Source: Bemisia tabaci
Lineage: Eukaryota; Arthropoda; Insecta; Hemiptera; Aleyrodidae
DNA length: 64,000 nucleotides
Reading direction: 5' to 3'
NCBI RefSeq assembly: GCF_918797505.1
Contig: NC_092793.1
Location: 87,246,411-87,310,410, forward strand
Under the pieces are notes generated by a model, which was not told where the DNA came from, made no database searches, and was given only the letters and a program-made list of their open reading frames with translations. The position numbers and the translations under genes were made by a program. Shown here piece after piece: positions 44,520-55,760 of the stretch. Position 1 is the first letter of the stretch, and every line of letters begins with the position of its first letter.

Positions 44520-46860
44520 AACGGTTGCTGTTTCGGTCATCGGTCTTGGGATTTCATTAAAAACACATATTGAAATTTCAAAGATACCTACTGAATGGCA
44601 CCCCCCCCCCCCCCTACGTAATCTTCGATGATGAACTTTCGATTTCCCTGAGCAAGAAATGGGCCTTTAATTTCCGTGGGTCGAGAGGTCCCGATTATAG
44701 AGTGTTTCTGAACACTCTAATCAGAATGACTGCCGAGTTCGGCCTTTGCATGGTCCAAATCAGTACCATTTGGCATGAGATGTTTTTTTCTCCTATTTTT
44801 TTGGAATCGGTGACCTCGAAAACAGATATCTGGAGTGTTTACTCCTCTCTTTCCTCCTCATTTGACGTTTTAGCCATTAAAGAGCCAAAATCGGCCGCCA
44901 TCTTGGATTTTGGTCATTTCCGTGGGTCGAGGGGTCTGTATGACAATTTTTTTGGAATCTACGATTCAAAAAACATGAGGATCGACATCTCTCTTGACGT
45001 TTTGTGCCGTTTCACCAACATTTCAATTTCAGCCTCCATTTTGGCCACCATCTTGTTTTTGGGGCCTTGGCATCAAAAGCGGATAGTCCACCAAAGATTT
45101 TCTCATTCTAGGGACCAAAATGAAGGAGTAAACTTGCATCACAAACGTGCAAACGGGACGTAATTTTCGAACACATGCTTCCCTGACTATGCAATAAATC
45201 GCCTTTTTCCGTTATTTTTGAGCATTTCCGGCCGGTTTTCATTTCCGTTTAAATCCGTGCCCCATCGATGCACGTTAGTAAGTGTTTATTACTCGAAAGT
45301 ATATACCTTAAGGTTGAAATAGAGAGAGAAAATTGGAAATTGCAGTCACAATCTATGGAAAGCATCGGTTACGGTGTGAAAAATCGTCTTTTTGCGTCAA
45401 TTTCGAGGATTTTCGGTCGGTTTCCGGTTTCCATCAGGCCGTTAATCGATCGGTAAATGTATGGAAAGCGTCGATAGTCTGATTTTATACATTTTAGAGG
45501 GTAAACTGGGGGAAAACATCGTTAATTGAAGTGTTCATTATGGAAATATTTGGATTAACATGTAAAAAATCGTCTTTTTTTACCAATTTTTGACCTTTTT
45601 TGGCCTATTTGAATTTTTTTAGGCCCTTAACCGTCCGATGGCAATTGAAAAAAGTATATCAACCGAAAGTATATATCCTAAGCTTGAAGTATAAAAAAAA
45701 AATCGAAAATCGGAGAGACTGTTTTTTTAGATAATTCAGTTTGAACATTGAATGGCGAAAAAATCGTAAATTTTAAAAAACTCTAAATTACGGCCGTTTA
45801 AATAATTTTTAGCTCAATTTTGATGGCATATTCAGAATCTACATGAAAAACTGGTCTAGAAACACTCTTTCAAAGTATGATGGATTGATACAGAGTCTCG
45901 CTATGGAGAGTCAAAGAGAGGGAAGTCGAGAAAATGAGAATCGCTAAAACGGGCTTTTTTGAATATCGCTAAAATTCACCCCATCTTTGGGGGTCGATAT
46001 CTCGCGAACGGGGCGTCGGATAGGAAAACCCTTCAAATTAGTTTCTTATAATGATGTAAAGACCCCGTATACCAATTTTCAGCCAAATCGGAGGGGGTCG
46101 GGTTCCGAGCCTGGCACAGTTGACGTGGAATGACCCAGAGGGAAATTTGACATGCGAAAGCTATCTTGAGCTGCTCCAGACTGAAATCGTTCCCAAAGTT
46201 CAAAATTTATTTACCATTGAAGAAATTGATGATTTGTGGTCTGCAAGATTCTGCACCTACCTATTACAGTATACAGTGTCATAGTGCGAGGCTGTTTAAA
46301 TGTTACGTTTGGAGAGCGTTGGATCGGTGTATCAGTAGAGGTGTAATGGCAGGAGAGCTAAATATCGTCCGGCCACCCCGTTTCCCAGATCCAACGCCCT
46401 ATAGACATTTTGATGGGGGAGTACCTCAAAGAGGGAGTTTACCAGGTAAAACCTGCAACAATCGAAGAGTTGAAGGCTAGTATCGATCATGATATCGAGT
46501 TCATAACCCCTGAACAGTCGCAGAATGTAGAGAATGCCGTCTACGCTCGCATCGGGCTCTGCGAGGTTTAAGGTGGCTGTAACTGTGTACCCTTGCTTTA
46601 AACAGATAATCCACGATAGTAATATTAGTTATATTTAATGTGATTTCTTGAAGTTATTGTGTCGTAAGTTTTAAAAAATATTAGGCATCAGAAGAGAAAG
46701 AGAGGGCCCAGTCCCGTTTCATGCTCAAGAGAAATCGAAAGTTCATCGAGGATTACGCAGAGGAGGGGGGGGGGGGGGTAGGATGCTATCAAGTATCTTT
46801 GAAACTTCAATTTGTGTTTTTATTGAAATCCCAAGACCGATTACCGAAATAGCAACCGTT
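44520..46860 (+). mobile_element. Decayed DNA transposon, 2.34 kb, TIR about 80 bp
   Basis: AACGGTTGCTGTTTCGGTCA and the following bases, including CGGTCTTGGGATTTCA, are mirrored at 46790-46860 with a few changes. The 3' half contains the transposase remnant at 46126-46571. The 5' half (44570-46090) has repeated GGCCGCCATCTTGGATTTTGG-like sequence and long frames without coding character. It may be two elements nested together. Confidence 0.65.
46126..46571 (+). pseudogene. Tc1/mariner-type transposase remnant, frameshifted
   Basis: Three frames are needed. WNDPEGNLTCESYLELLQTE...EEIDDLW comes first, then QDSAPTYYS, then RPPRFPDPTP, and finally YLKEGVYQVKPATIEELKAS ending at a TAA (46569-46571). 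In Tc1/mariner-superfamily transposases the second catalytic Asp lies in QQDGAPPH-like sequence and the third acidic residue lies near WPPRSPDLTPLD, followed by a YLK-VY motif. The two frameshifts leave it inactive. The N-terminal DNA-binding domain and first Asp are not recognisable. Confidence 0.8.
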
Positions 46861-47439
46861 ACAGAGAGAAGAGTAGGAGCTCAAACTTTCAAAATTTTTA
46901 TAGTCTCGAATGCTGTCTCAAAACCGAATATAAACCTAAGAGAGTTATGATTTTTTCTTACAACTACTTTTAATGATAAGGAATTTACAAAGTGGCGTTG
47001 CATGCTTTGCGACATATCGATTGATCTGCCATTTAAACCTATGCAAAAGGATCGATAAACAAGATGTTCGCAACGAACACCTTAATTGATTCTTTACCCT
47101 AGCTTCAAATGGGAAAATATCGATAATCGATCATACACGCCTCGCCACCGAATTTATACCTCTCGTGTGTTTCTCCCTGACAGTTTAAATTGCACTTATG
47201 AATTTTTGAAATTAGGTCCATTTCAAACTTCGACCGTGAATATGTCGGAAGCGGAAAATCGGGAACACCATTTCATCACGTCAAAATTGTTCTCTTTTCA
47301 ATTTTCTTTTAAATGGTTCCAAAATTATAAAAAGGGGGTTTACCATTTGAAAAATTTTAGTTAGGGTCCGCGCAGGCACGCGGGGCACGGGGGCGGACCC
47401 ACAAAATTTTGCATACGCGAAAATGTAGCTCCCAATGAC
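46861..47439. other. Unassigned sequence
   Basis: No supported gene. The frame at 47086-47364 lacks motifs and splice context. Confidence 0.4.
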
Positions 47440-47441
47440 TA

Positions 47442-47869
47442 TGGCCTTGTCTCCACGGGACGTTTTCACGGGATTTGTCCCAAGTTCGAATCGCAGGAAT
47501 GGAACTTCTCGTATTTTTCCCAGTTACCATCTCCACGGGACGGGGCTCATACAGTTCTGCGACTAGTTTGCGCGGGAAGATAAATTAGTTAAAGTCGAGT
47601 ATTTAACCGGGATTAAAATAATAATTGCACTCAATTGACAATTAGACACATTATTTTAACTTAAAAAACATTAACAATGGAGTAGGTAATGAATAAAATA
47701 TAGCACAGTTCGTTTTCACTTCTTCTTCCTTCCTCAGTGGGTCCTAGGGGTACAAGAGCCATACTTGGTACTGGGAAAAATATTGATTAACTCAATATTT
47801 TTCCCAACCTCGTAAGTGGGATTTTTCCCAGGGACGAGTCCCGTGAAACATCCCTTGGAGACGAGGCCT
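47442..47869. mobile_element. MITE with TIR (A/T)GGCCTYGTCTCC and TA target
   Basis: TGGCCTTGTCTCCACGGGAC is mirrored as a GGAGACGAGGCCT end, with complementarity through TTTCACGGGA(C/T). TA flanks both sides (47440-47441 and 47870-47871). The interior is AT-rich with GGGATTTTTCCCAG motifs and no gene. Confidence 0.75.
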
Positions 47870-47928
47870 TAGAAACATTTTCAAAATTACATCTTTCTAC
47901 GCGCAAAGTTAGCCGCAAAAGTTAGCCG

Positions 47929-48540
47929 ACCGTCCTAGAACTTCTGGCCCACCCTGTATATAAATCGGAGCTTCCTAGGCACCTAGAATAAAAAACACCC
48001 TCGAAAAAAAAAAGAAAGTCGAATACGTTAAGGAGAGTTATATCTAACTTCTTGTAATTAATAGGTGAAATCCGGGAAGGAAATCCAATTCATGCGCGGC
48101 CGGAACTCAAATCTTCCGCAGTTCCAGATAGCGGCTGGTAAAGATCCGGAATTTTCGCGCGGGATCTTCAAACAGAGACCGGATCAGCGCGCTCGCGTGC
48201 CGGTATTTTGGCTCTGGCGAAGGAACGAATCGACGGATTTCAGAAATTCTTTCAGATAACAAGAAAACAACTGAAGCACTGAATATTAGACGCAAAGCAT
48301 AATTGTTTCCGACAATGTTTAAAAAAAAAAGTTTTATGCCATTTTAGCTCAAAACTCGGTTTTTTTGGCTCTGACAAGAAAACGGATCAACGGATTTAAA
48401 AAAGCTCTTCTGATATCAAAAGAACTATTGAAGCACTAAAACTGGCCGCAAAGTACAATTGTTAGCATAAATGGTTCTCTGCAAAAGTGAAAAAACGGTT
48501 TTTGGGCATGAAATTGCATTAACATTTCGTTTTTAGGCTG
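47929..48540. repeat. Dispersed repeat related to 39616-40330 and 41310-41860
   Basis: TAGCCGACCGTCC, TTCATGCGCGGCCGGAA, GGCTCTGGCGAAGGAA and AACGGATCAACGGATTTAAA occur in the same order as in the left part of the large inverted repeat and its spacer. This copy lacks the palindromic MITE. Confidence 0.65.
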
Positions 48541-48937
48541 CAGTTTTTGAATCCTTTGGCGGTATGAGCTGAGACTTGAAGAGCAATTAGGCAATAAATA
48601 CTGAACCTATTTTTGGAATTTGTGCTTCATGTTGGTGAGCCATCTTCCGGTAGCTAACAGATAGACGATTAAGAATCATTGACTTCTAATATTAAACATT
48701 TATGGCATAAGAATAGGAAAGGCAGGATCAGGATCAAACAACCGAGGTCGCTTTTGTGGGTGACGAGGAAGAGCATGATTAGGGTTGCCATTTGAATTTT
48801 TCATGTTTTACCCACGGAAGGGAGGGGCAAGGGGGAGTCGAACAAAAATAAGTCCTCATCGAAAAATTTCCCTCGGTGACAAAACAATGAAAAAAACAGG
48901 GACGTTCTATCAATTTCAGGGAGTCGTTTAAATGAGG
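48541..48937. other. Unassigned sequence
   Basis: Nothing recognised. Confidence 0.4.
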
Positions 48938-49560
48938 AATGATTCCCCGTTGGTGATTTAGCCTTCAATTAGCGAGAATGCTTCCCACGAATCATGAAAT
49001 GGGAAGCGGGAGGGGCATAGTCAATGTGGGAAGGTCCTCCGCTGGTGATTTCGCCTTCAGTTAGCGGGAATACTTCCCACAAAACATGCAATGGGATGTG
49101 GGCTCGGCATAGAGTACATAGAGTCGTAATGTAACTGGGAGAGCTGGCGCCATGTTCTGCTCGACGAATTCCGAGCCCGGTGTGCGCCGAGTTCGGGTCG
49201 CTTTTTCGATACATTTTCGATCCAAAATGGCGGTGTGGAGTACATGGTAATCCCTATCTCCTTTGTTGTTGTTGTTGTTGTTATTGTTGTCATCGGATGG
49301 CCGGGTACCCGTGTATCGCAAACAATCGATTATGTATCGAAAAAGTGACCCGGCGTCACACAGGAGTCTCGGAATTCGGGACATGGAAAATGCTTAAAAG
49401 TGGCGCCAGCTCTCCCACTTACATTACGACTCTATGTACTCTATGGGGTTCGGTGATACTGCAGTCAAAATGTGGGATGGTTCTCCGCCGGTGATATCGC
49501 CTTCAATCAGGGAGAATACCTTTCATCAACTCATACAAAATGCGATGCGGCATTGCCAAA
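48938..49560. repeat. About 110-bp tandem repeat, three units, one split by MITE A
   Basis: Units share a C-TTGGTGATTT(C)GCCTTCAATTAGCGnGAATnCTTCCCAC(A/G)AA pattern (starting near 48950, 49043 and 49480). MITE A at 49108-49445 interrupts the second unit. Confidence 0.55.
49108..49445. mobile_element. MITE family A copy 2, 8-bp target duplication
   Basis: The same TIR as 27818-28146, in opposite internal orientation. The flanks are GGGCTCGG (49100-49107) and GGGTTCGG (49446-49453), an 8-bp TSD with one change. It includes a (TTG)n microsatellite near 49262. Confidence 0.88.
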
Positions 49561-49577
49561 TTGTACGTAAATAAAAG

Positions 49578-50371
49578 ATTTGTCGACCGACTCATGGATT
49601 TACAAACCCGTGAGTCGATCGACAAACCCGTGAGTCGATCGACAAACCCGTGAATCGATCGACAAACCCGTGAGTCGATCGACAAAAGCCGTGAATCGAT
49701 CGACAAACCCCGTGAATGATCGACAAGCCCGTGAATGGATCGACAAACCCGTGAATGGATCGACAAACCCGTGAATCGATCGACAAACCCGTGAATCGAT
49801 CGACAAACCCGTGAATCGATCGACAAACCCGTGAGTCGATCGACAAACCCGTGAGTCGATCGACAAACCCGTGAGTCGATCGACAAACCCGTGAATGGAT
49901 CGACAAACCCGTGAATCGATCGACAAACCCGTGAATCGATCGACAAACCCGTGAATGGATCGACAAATCCGTGAGTCGATCGAATTTTGTCGATCGAATC
50001 GGTGTCGATCGATTCACGTCGATCGATTCACGTTTTGATTTTTCGATCCATTCATGTCGATCGAATCGATCCGGGTGTTTTTGAATTAACTGTCGATCGA
50101 ATCGGTGTCGATCGATTCATGTCGATCGATTCACGTTTTCATTTTTCGATCGATTCATGTCGATCGAATCGACACCGGTTTTTTAACAATTTGTCGATCG
50201 AATCGGTGTCGATCGATTCACGTCGATCGATTCACGTTTTCATTTTTCGATCGATTCATGTCGATCGAATCGACACCGGTTTTTTAACAATTTGTCGATC
50301 GAATCGGTGTCGATCGATTCATGTCGATCGATTCACGTTTTCATTTTTCGATCGATTCATGTCGATCGAAT
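49578..50371. repeat. TCGATCGA minisatellite, copy 2 (rearranged)
   Basis: The 20-bp array (about 19 units, 49600-49985) comes first in the same orientation as in copy 1. The long-unit array (49987-50371) follows in the opposite orientation, ending GAATCCATACCCTCC, the exact mirror of the copy 1 start GGAGGGTATGGATTC. The junction is GAGTCGATCGAATTTTGTCG. Confidence 0.9.
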
Positions 50372-50703
50372 CCATACCCTCCGTTTTTAGATACGAGCGC
50401 TCCGTCTTTATGTCTTTGGGCTATGGACAACCGAAAATTTGGAGGTTAGGTTTGAGGTATGCAAGATGTCGATACTCAGGGAAGTATCGATACTCGTATC
50501 GATACTGGTATCGACTCTAAGCATCGATACCGGTATCGATCATCGAGCTGAAGTATCGATACTTATGAGGTATCGATACCATCGATACTATTTCTGAATT
50601 ATGCCGTGATTCTGAGTGTGCATGTGTCTGTCGGCCGTTAAATTCCGCCAGATTTACGCCTCTCTCGAAAAAGCCCTGTTCGCGTCCTTAGTCAACTATT
50701 TTG

Positions 50704-50886
50704 CATAGAGAAAAAAAAGGAGGTGTTTGCATTTCGGGCATCTTGGAATTTTTGATGACTTGATGACGTAGGTGGGTACAGTGTGAAGGGGACGTCCCTG
50801 TACCCAGCTGTACCCACCTACGTCATCAAGTCATCAAAATACTCCAAGATGCCCGAAATGCAAATACCTCCTTTTCTTTCTCTATG
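50704..50886. mobile_element. MITE family B, allele 2 (183 bp, intact)
   Basis: Ends CATAGAGAAAAAAAAGGAGG and TTTCTTTCTCTATG; 9-bp TSD ACTATTTTG on both sides. It is almost a perfect palindrome around GGGACGTCCC, and shows what MITE B looked like before the insertion in allele 1. Confidence 0.88.
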
Positions 50887-51191
50887 ACTATTTTGAGCCC
50901 TTAACTACAGTTATCGAACTGAGCTTTTACCATTTTATTGAAGTATAATCATCTTGAGAAACTTGATTACTCCGTCGTTTGTCACAGTGCATCATGAAGG
51001 TGAAATAGAGGGGAGAGAATTTTTCAAAAAAGAAAAAGAGGCCTTCTTCATGGCCAAATCAGATTAAGTATCGATACCGTCGATACTGGGGTCTTGGCAT
51101 CGATACTGCATGGTATCGGTATCGTGGAGTATCGATGCCGAGTATCGTTAAGTATCGATCGTCGAAAGTATCGATACTTTGCAAGTATCGG

Positions 51192-51883
51192 CAGGGCTGC
51201 CAGAACGTGTACTTTCGGTACACACGTGTACTATCGATTTTCGTTTTGGATTATTTTGTACTTTTCAGAATTCGGATTAATTGTGTACTTTCGCCGTTTT
51301 GTGTACTCTGTGTACAATTTTTTTCAAAATTAGGAAATAATCTCGAGTTTTCAATTTTTTTCTCTCAAAGTTATAGATTTTTGTTCCTTGCCGTTTAGTT
51401 GGCTGCAAGCTTTCACTCAGGGCTGCCAGAACGTGTACTTTCGGTACACACGTGTACTATCGATTTTCGTTTTGGATTATTTTGTACTTTTCAGAATTCG
51501 GATTAATTGTGTACTTTCGCCGAATTTTGTGTACTCTGTGTACATTTTTTTTCAAAATTAGGAAATAATCTCGAGTTTTCAAAGAATTTTTAAAATTTCC
51601 CGCCGAATTAGTGGCGCAAATAATTTATTAGGCTAAAATTCCCGCAGAAATCCCTCTCTGTTATTCAATGGTTGATTCTACCTAATTCTACTCAATCGTG
51701 GGATCAAATTGTAGACTTCCAAGTACTTTTGGCGTGCTTTTGTGTATATTTGAAAAAAATGTGTACTATTTGTGTACTTTCTTTCTCGCGGATTATTTTG
51801 TACTTTCCCCAAAATTTCGGATTATTTTGTACTTTGGACTCAAATTCTGTGCACTTTCTCAAGTCCCGTTTCTGGCAGCCCTG
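51192..51883. mobile_element. hAT-like MITE, allele 2, partly duplicated
   Basis: Flanked by AGTATCGG (51184-51191 and 51884-51891). A truncated first copy (51192-about 51357) and about 60 bp of other sequence precede a complete copy (51418-51883). Allele 1 has only one copy. Confidence 0.8.
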
Positions 51884-51937
51884 AGTATCGGATAAGTATC
51901 GACACCCCTAGCTATGCATATGGTATAGGCATGTCAT

Positions 51938-52441
51938 CATAGAATAATAAGGCTACGCCTATAGAAAGGACACTCTCGCAGATTTCGTGACGAAGAAGAA
52001 GAACAGGGACCTGGAGCTCTTGAGCTGGAGCTGGCGGGTATTGTTTACATTCAGAAATGAAAATGGCGGCAATAGCCAACTGTAACACTCTAACTGTAGC
52101 TGATCACATTGATTTTATCAGTCATCTGGCCAGCATGAGCACGACGAGGCTGTGGAAATCGTTTTTGTTACATTAATTTTGATACTCAAACTCTTTTACT
52201 CTGTGGCAGTGACTTTTACACTTACATAACATTAGACTCTTCTTTGGCACCACTGATTACATTTGGCAACCCTGCAATTAGCTGGGCCCTACTATTACAT
52301 TTGACAACCTTGCAAAGAGCTGGCGGGTTCAGAAAAGTATAGGGCAACGGGACCTAACCAAACCTGGACACAACAGGCGAGAGTCACAACGGCCGCTTAC
52401 GCGAGTGACTCTTCTATAGGCGTTAGCTTTATTATTCTATG
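51938..52441. mobile_element. MITE family C, 7-bp target duplication, allele 2 only
   Basis: CATAGAATAATAAGGCTACG is mirrored as ...CGTTAGCTTTATTATTCTATG, TIR about 40 bp. The TSD ATGTCAT lies at 51931-51937 and 52442-52448. The interior has a short frame starting at ATGAAAATGGCGGCAATAGC that looks like a gene first exon, possibly captured host sequence. It lies about 75 bp upstream of the candidate NSUN2 initiator. Confidence 0.85.
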
Positions 52442-52516
52442 ATGTCATGTGGTATAGGAGGCATGTGGTGTGCAGTATTCGTATCGTACCTCGTACCCAG
52501 TACCAGTTTCAGACTT

Positions 52517-52522
52517 TCAGTC
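52517..52522 (+). promoter_or_regulatory. Candidate NSUN2 initiator (copy 2)
   Basis: The same TCAGTC and following TCAGTT as in copy 1, 53-58 bp before the ATG. Confidence 0.3.
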
Positions 52523-52574
52523 AGTTACAGTTACGATTGAGTTCAGATCCCAACTGGTCACCTCTCCATCTGGT

Positions 52575-52637
52575 ATGGGCAGACACTATAAAAATAAAAA
52601 GAAGACTAAAACTGTTAGTCCTTCTTCTGGAAAGGAG
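52575..52637 (+). CDS. NSUN2: NSUN2 exon 1 (copy 2)
   Basis: Identical peptide to copy 1 (MGRHYKNKKK...SGKE) with the same donor GAG|GTAATT. One base differs upstream (CCC against CCCC). Intron 1 in this copy is 7.8 kb because of the 6.3-kb insertion. Intact coding supports an allele rather than a decayed paralogue. Confidence 0.8.
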
Positions 52638-53426
52638 GTAATTATAATTATGAGTCTATTATACCGCTAACCATGATAACTGCCGTGATGTTCTTGTCCT
52701 TGCGGGTAATTTTAGGCAGAACCTCTAGTAGACCCCAACCACCGATAAACACTTGACACTGAAAGTATGAAAGTGCAGGAGTGCGTACTTAATTTGAAGA
52801 GCTTGGAGGACATGGCACTCAAGTGCAGGTTTTGCTTTTTCAGGAAAAACTTGTTCGAAGTTTCACAATTGCATGGAACCTTACGGTGGAGAGAAAGTTT
52901 AAATTCATTTCATTATGCTTTTAAATTGGAATTTAGTCGTATGTTTCACAAAATATATTTAGGAATAGTTTAAGTTGATGCGTCAAGCTTTCTAAGGTGG
53001 TTTAACTGCCATGTGCTGTATCGCATGCTAGTCCACCACGTTAGAGATCTTGAAAAATCACCTTGAATTGAAATCATTTTATCTCAGTATTTCCCAAAAT
53101 CATGCTTGGTGATTTCACAGAAACCTAAACCGCGGGAATTAGAATGCCATAAAATTATAAGTACACCAAAGGACCCTGCACACTTCTTATGGGGAAGGCA
53201 CGGTGATCGACTTTCAATTTTTTAATTGCATTTAATTATTGTCATTATTGCGCCAACTTTCTGTGATGCACCTTTTTCGCACAGTACGCCCGTCGTTATT
53301 CAATTATTTGGCGACATTGAGCTTGAAAGATTCCTCATTTCAGCACTCAAGTGAACGGCTGGCTGTGTGTTAACAAGAAAATCAAGGAAACTCCAGCATC
53401 AAGCAGCAGTCTTATCTCAGATTCTG

Positions 53427-54050
53427 CACGCCTTCTTGCTTGACCATCCAAATCAGTTTCATGAGGAGCATGAAAACAAGAAAGTCTGAGAATAATATTG
53501 CACGTTAAATGACCGAGAGTGGGAGGACAAAAGCCTCAGAGTAGGCAGGAACAGATAAGAAGACTGAGATGCGCTAAGTTTTCCCTTATTTACATCAGGC
53601 CTGTTTTGCAATGCCTTGTTCTATTTGACTCTCGACCGTTGAATAATTAAATACTTACCTAATGACGGGCGTATTGTGCGAAAACGTTGCCTTGTACTTA
53701 GGAAGATGGTGCAATGATGACTTTTGACCAGCATCTTGAGAGGAATTGAATGCAAGAAAACATTAAAGATCAATCGTGGTATTTTAATTTAACGGTGTTA
53801 AACTTTGTTTCTCCAGCTTTGGCACGAACTATTTTGATTTCATATCAAGCGAAAATGATTAACAAACAAGTCATTAAACTAGGGTTTACCTAGTCTTCTA
53901 GTGGGACTGCCGAAGGTCCTGATGAGCATGGCGGCACTGCCAAATTTGGCACATGGTTATTTAAGATAAGATAAAACTTGGCAATTCTTGAGCCATTAGA
54001 TAGAATTAGTGGTTCCTTAAAAGTTTTTTAAACTTTGGGGACTTTCATTA
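53427..54050. other. Insertion segment without recognised feature
   Basis: The left part of the 6.3-kb insertion, starting CACGCCTTCTTGC. AT-rich, with no gene seen. Confidence 0.4.
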
Positions 54051-54495
54051 AGGTGATTTGTCCAGCTCAAGTAACGTCGTCAACCTGACATGCAGTTTTA
54101 TCGCATCGATTAGGTCAAAAATCTTGGCAGATTTTGAATTTTGAGCCCCATAATGGACAATAGCCCCTGCATTTGAGCCCAAAGAATCATTCATAACCCA
54201 AAAATTCGGAAAATTCTGAGAAATGAAAGCAGAACAGTGTCAGGAAAAAACATCGGATTCGATATAGCTATCGATTTCTGAATTGAATGCGAGATTTTTT
54301 TTCTAACTCTATTCAGCTTTCATTTCTCAGAATTTTGCCAATTTTTGAGTTTCGAATGATTCTTTGGGCTCAAATGCAGGGGCTATTGTCCATTATGGGG
54401 CTCAAAATTCAAAATCTGCCAAGATTTTTGACCTAATCAGTGTGATAATACCGCATGTCAGGTTGATGACGTTACTTGAGCTTGACAAATCACCT
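54051..54495. mobile_element. Palindromic MITE, arms about 190 bp (AGGTGATTTGTC)
   Basis: AGGTGATTTGTCCAGCTCAA is mirrored as TTGAGCTTGACAAATCACCT, with near-complete complementarity to a loop of about 60 bp around 54260-54310. No coding content. Confidence 0.8.
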
Positions 54496-55175
54496 CAAGT
54501 TTAATTACGTTAGATTGAGGATTTAGAGGACTGATGAATCGGCGCTACACTTCTCCAAATCATTGGTTCTCTTCGCAAATAAAACTTTTCTCGTTTATAA
54601 ATATGATGACTTGCCAGGAACTGCTGCAGTAGACTTCAGCAAACGATTTGATGACGCACAAGAACCTCTTGCCTCTATCTGGCGGGATAAACATTGCACT
54701 TAACTTTAGCCCAAGTGTTTTGCCAAATGTGACAGCACACCTATCTCATGACTTTTCTGACTTAAAAGTCAAAATTTTAGTTTAAAAGTGCAATTTTTGT
54801 GACCATTGTATGTTCCTTTCGGAATGAATTGCTGAGGAATCCATTATCATGACGAATTTATCGCCGAAAATAACTCTTTTTACTAAGGAACATGGTGGGC
54901 GAGGGTCCAGAGCGAGCTATCATGAGCGGGAAAAACGGCCTTTATTTAACTCGCGCGACCCGAGGTAGAGCAAGTTGGAGTGCCGCCGGGTACCTTTCAC
55001 GGAACTATTTCCGAAATGTATTCGTTCGGTGATTAACAGGCGAGCGAGGAGCGGAGCAGGTCTCGTCTTTTGTTTTGCTGCGTTCGAATTGTATGTGTCA
55101 TTAGCCTACCTGCACTCGTTCAGAATTCGATCGTTTTGGGTGGGTCTTTTGTAAATCGATCGTGACAAGTTCTAG
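54496..55175. other. Unassigned part of the insertion
   Basis: No gene recognised. The stretch 54950-55100 is GC-richer (GCGCGACCCGAGGTAGAGCA). Confidence 0.35.
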
Positions 55176-55223
55176 TTGTCTTTCGATGGGGGGGGGGGGG
55201 GGAGGAAGGGGGGGTTTACGATA

Positions 55224-55760
55224 ATGACAGAAAATTTTGAATTAGAAAGAGTTAGGGTGCTGAAATATTTAGGAAAGTGGATATCAGATGATTTGAAAAT
55301 GAAAGAATATATAGGAAAGGTGACTAGGGACTTTAGGGGTAAGATTAATATGCCATGGAGGATTAAGGATTTCATAGGGAAGAAGAGTAGAAAATTAGTC
55401 TAAAATTTGTTAATTGGAGCTAAATTAAATTACTGTATATCTCCTCTTGGAGAGGCAAGTAGTAAAGAGATAAGAGATTTACAAAAGGGACAGAATTCTG
55501 CCATGAGATATATACTGGGGTGTGATAGGGGAAATAGAATAATTGATATGCTGGAGGCTCTTGGCTGGCTACGCATAGAATTTCTTATAGAAGCCAGGAT
55601 ACTCATTTTCATATTTAAAATGAGGAAGGGACTGATTGATATAAGAGGTAACGAGTTATTGAAGATATTAGATAGGAGAAAGGGAAGAAATTTAGAGTTG
55701 AAATATAATGATGTTAGAGATGTAGATAATATGCTGTTCTTTAAGGGATTGAGAGATTAA
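55224..55760 (+). pseudogene. Non-LTR retrotransposon reverse-transcriptase C-terminal remnant
   Basis: The frame reads VLKYLGKWISDDLKMKEYIG, then has an in-frame TAA (55401-55403), then resumes with IGAKLNYCISPLGEASSKEI and LQKGQNSAMRYILGCDR. The KYLG-I-----L segment followed by a later L---QN-A-R-ILG segment is the usual end of the RT thumb/connection region in LINE-type elements. There is no YxDD palm upstream and no endonuclease, so this is a 5'-truncated dead copy. Further remnants run to about 55920 in a shifted frame. It is A/G-rich and AT-biased, unlike its surroundings. Confidence 0.75.

Larger units (their letters stand above)
50464..51909. mobile_element. hAT-like element with nested MITEs, allele 2
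   Basis: The allelic partner of 28211-29954. It contains MITE B without the 508-bp insertion (50704-50886) and the CAGGGCTGCCAG MITE in an expanded form (51192-51883). A small deletion removes AGG at its left end. Confidence 0.75.

Noticed and set aside
44570..45163. 197-residue plus-strand frame
   Set aside because: It begins in a poly-C run and contains repeated CGCCATCTTGGATTTT phrases typical of non-coding repeats here. No domain or codon signature is visible.
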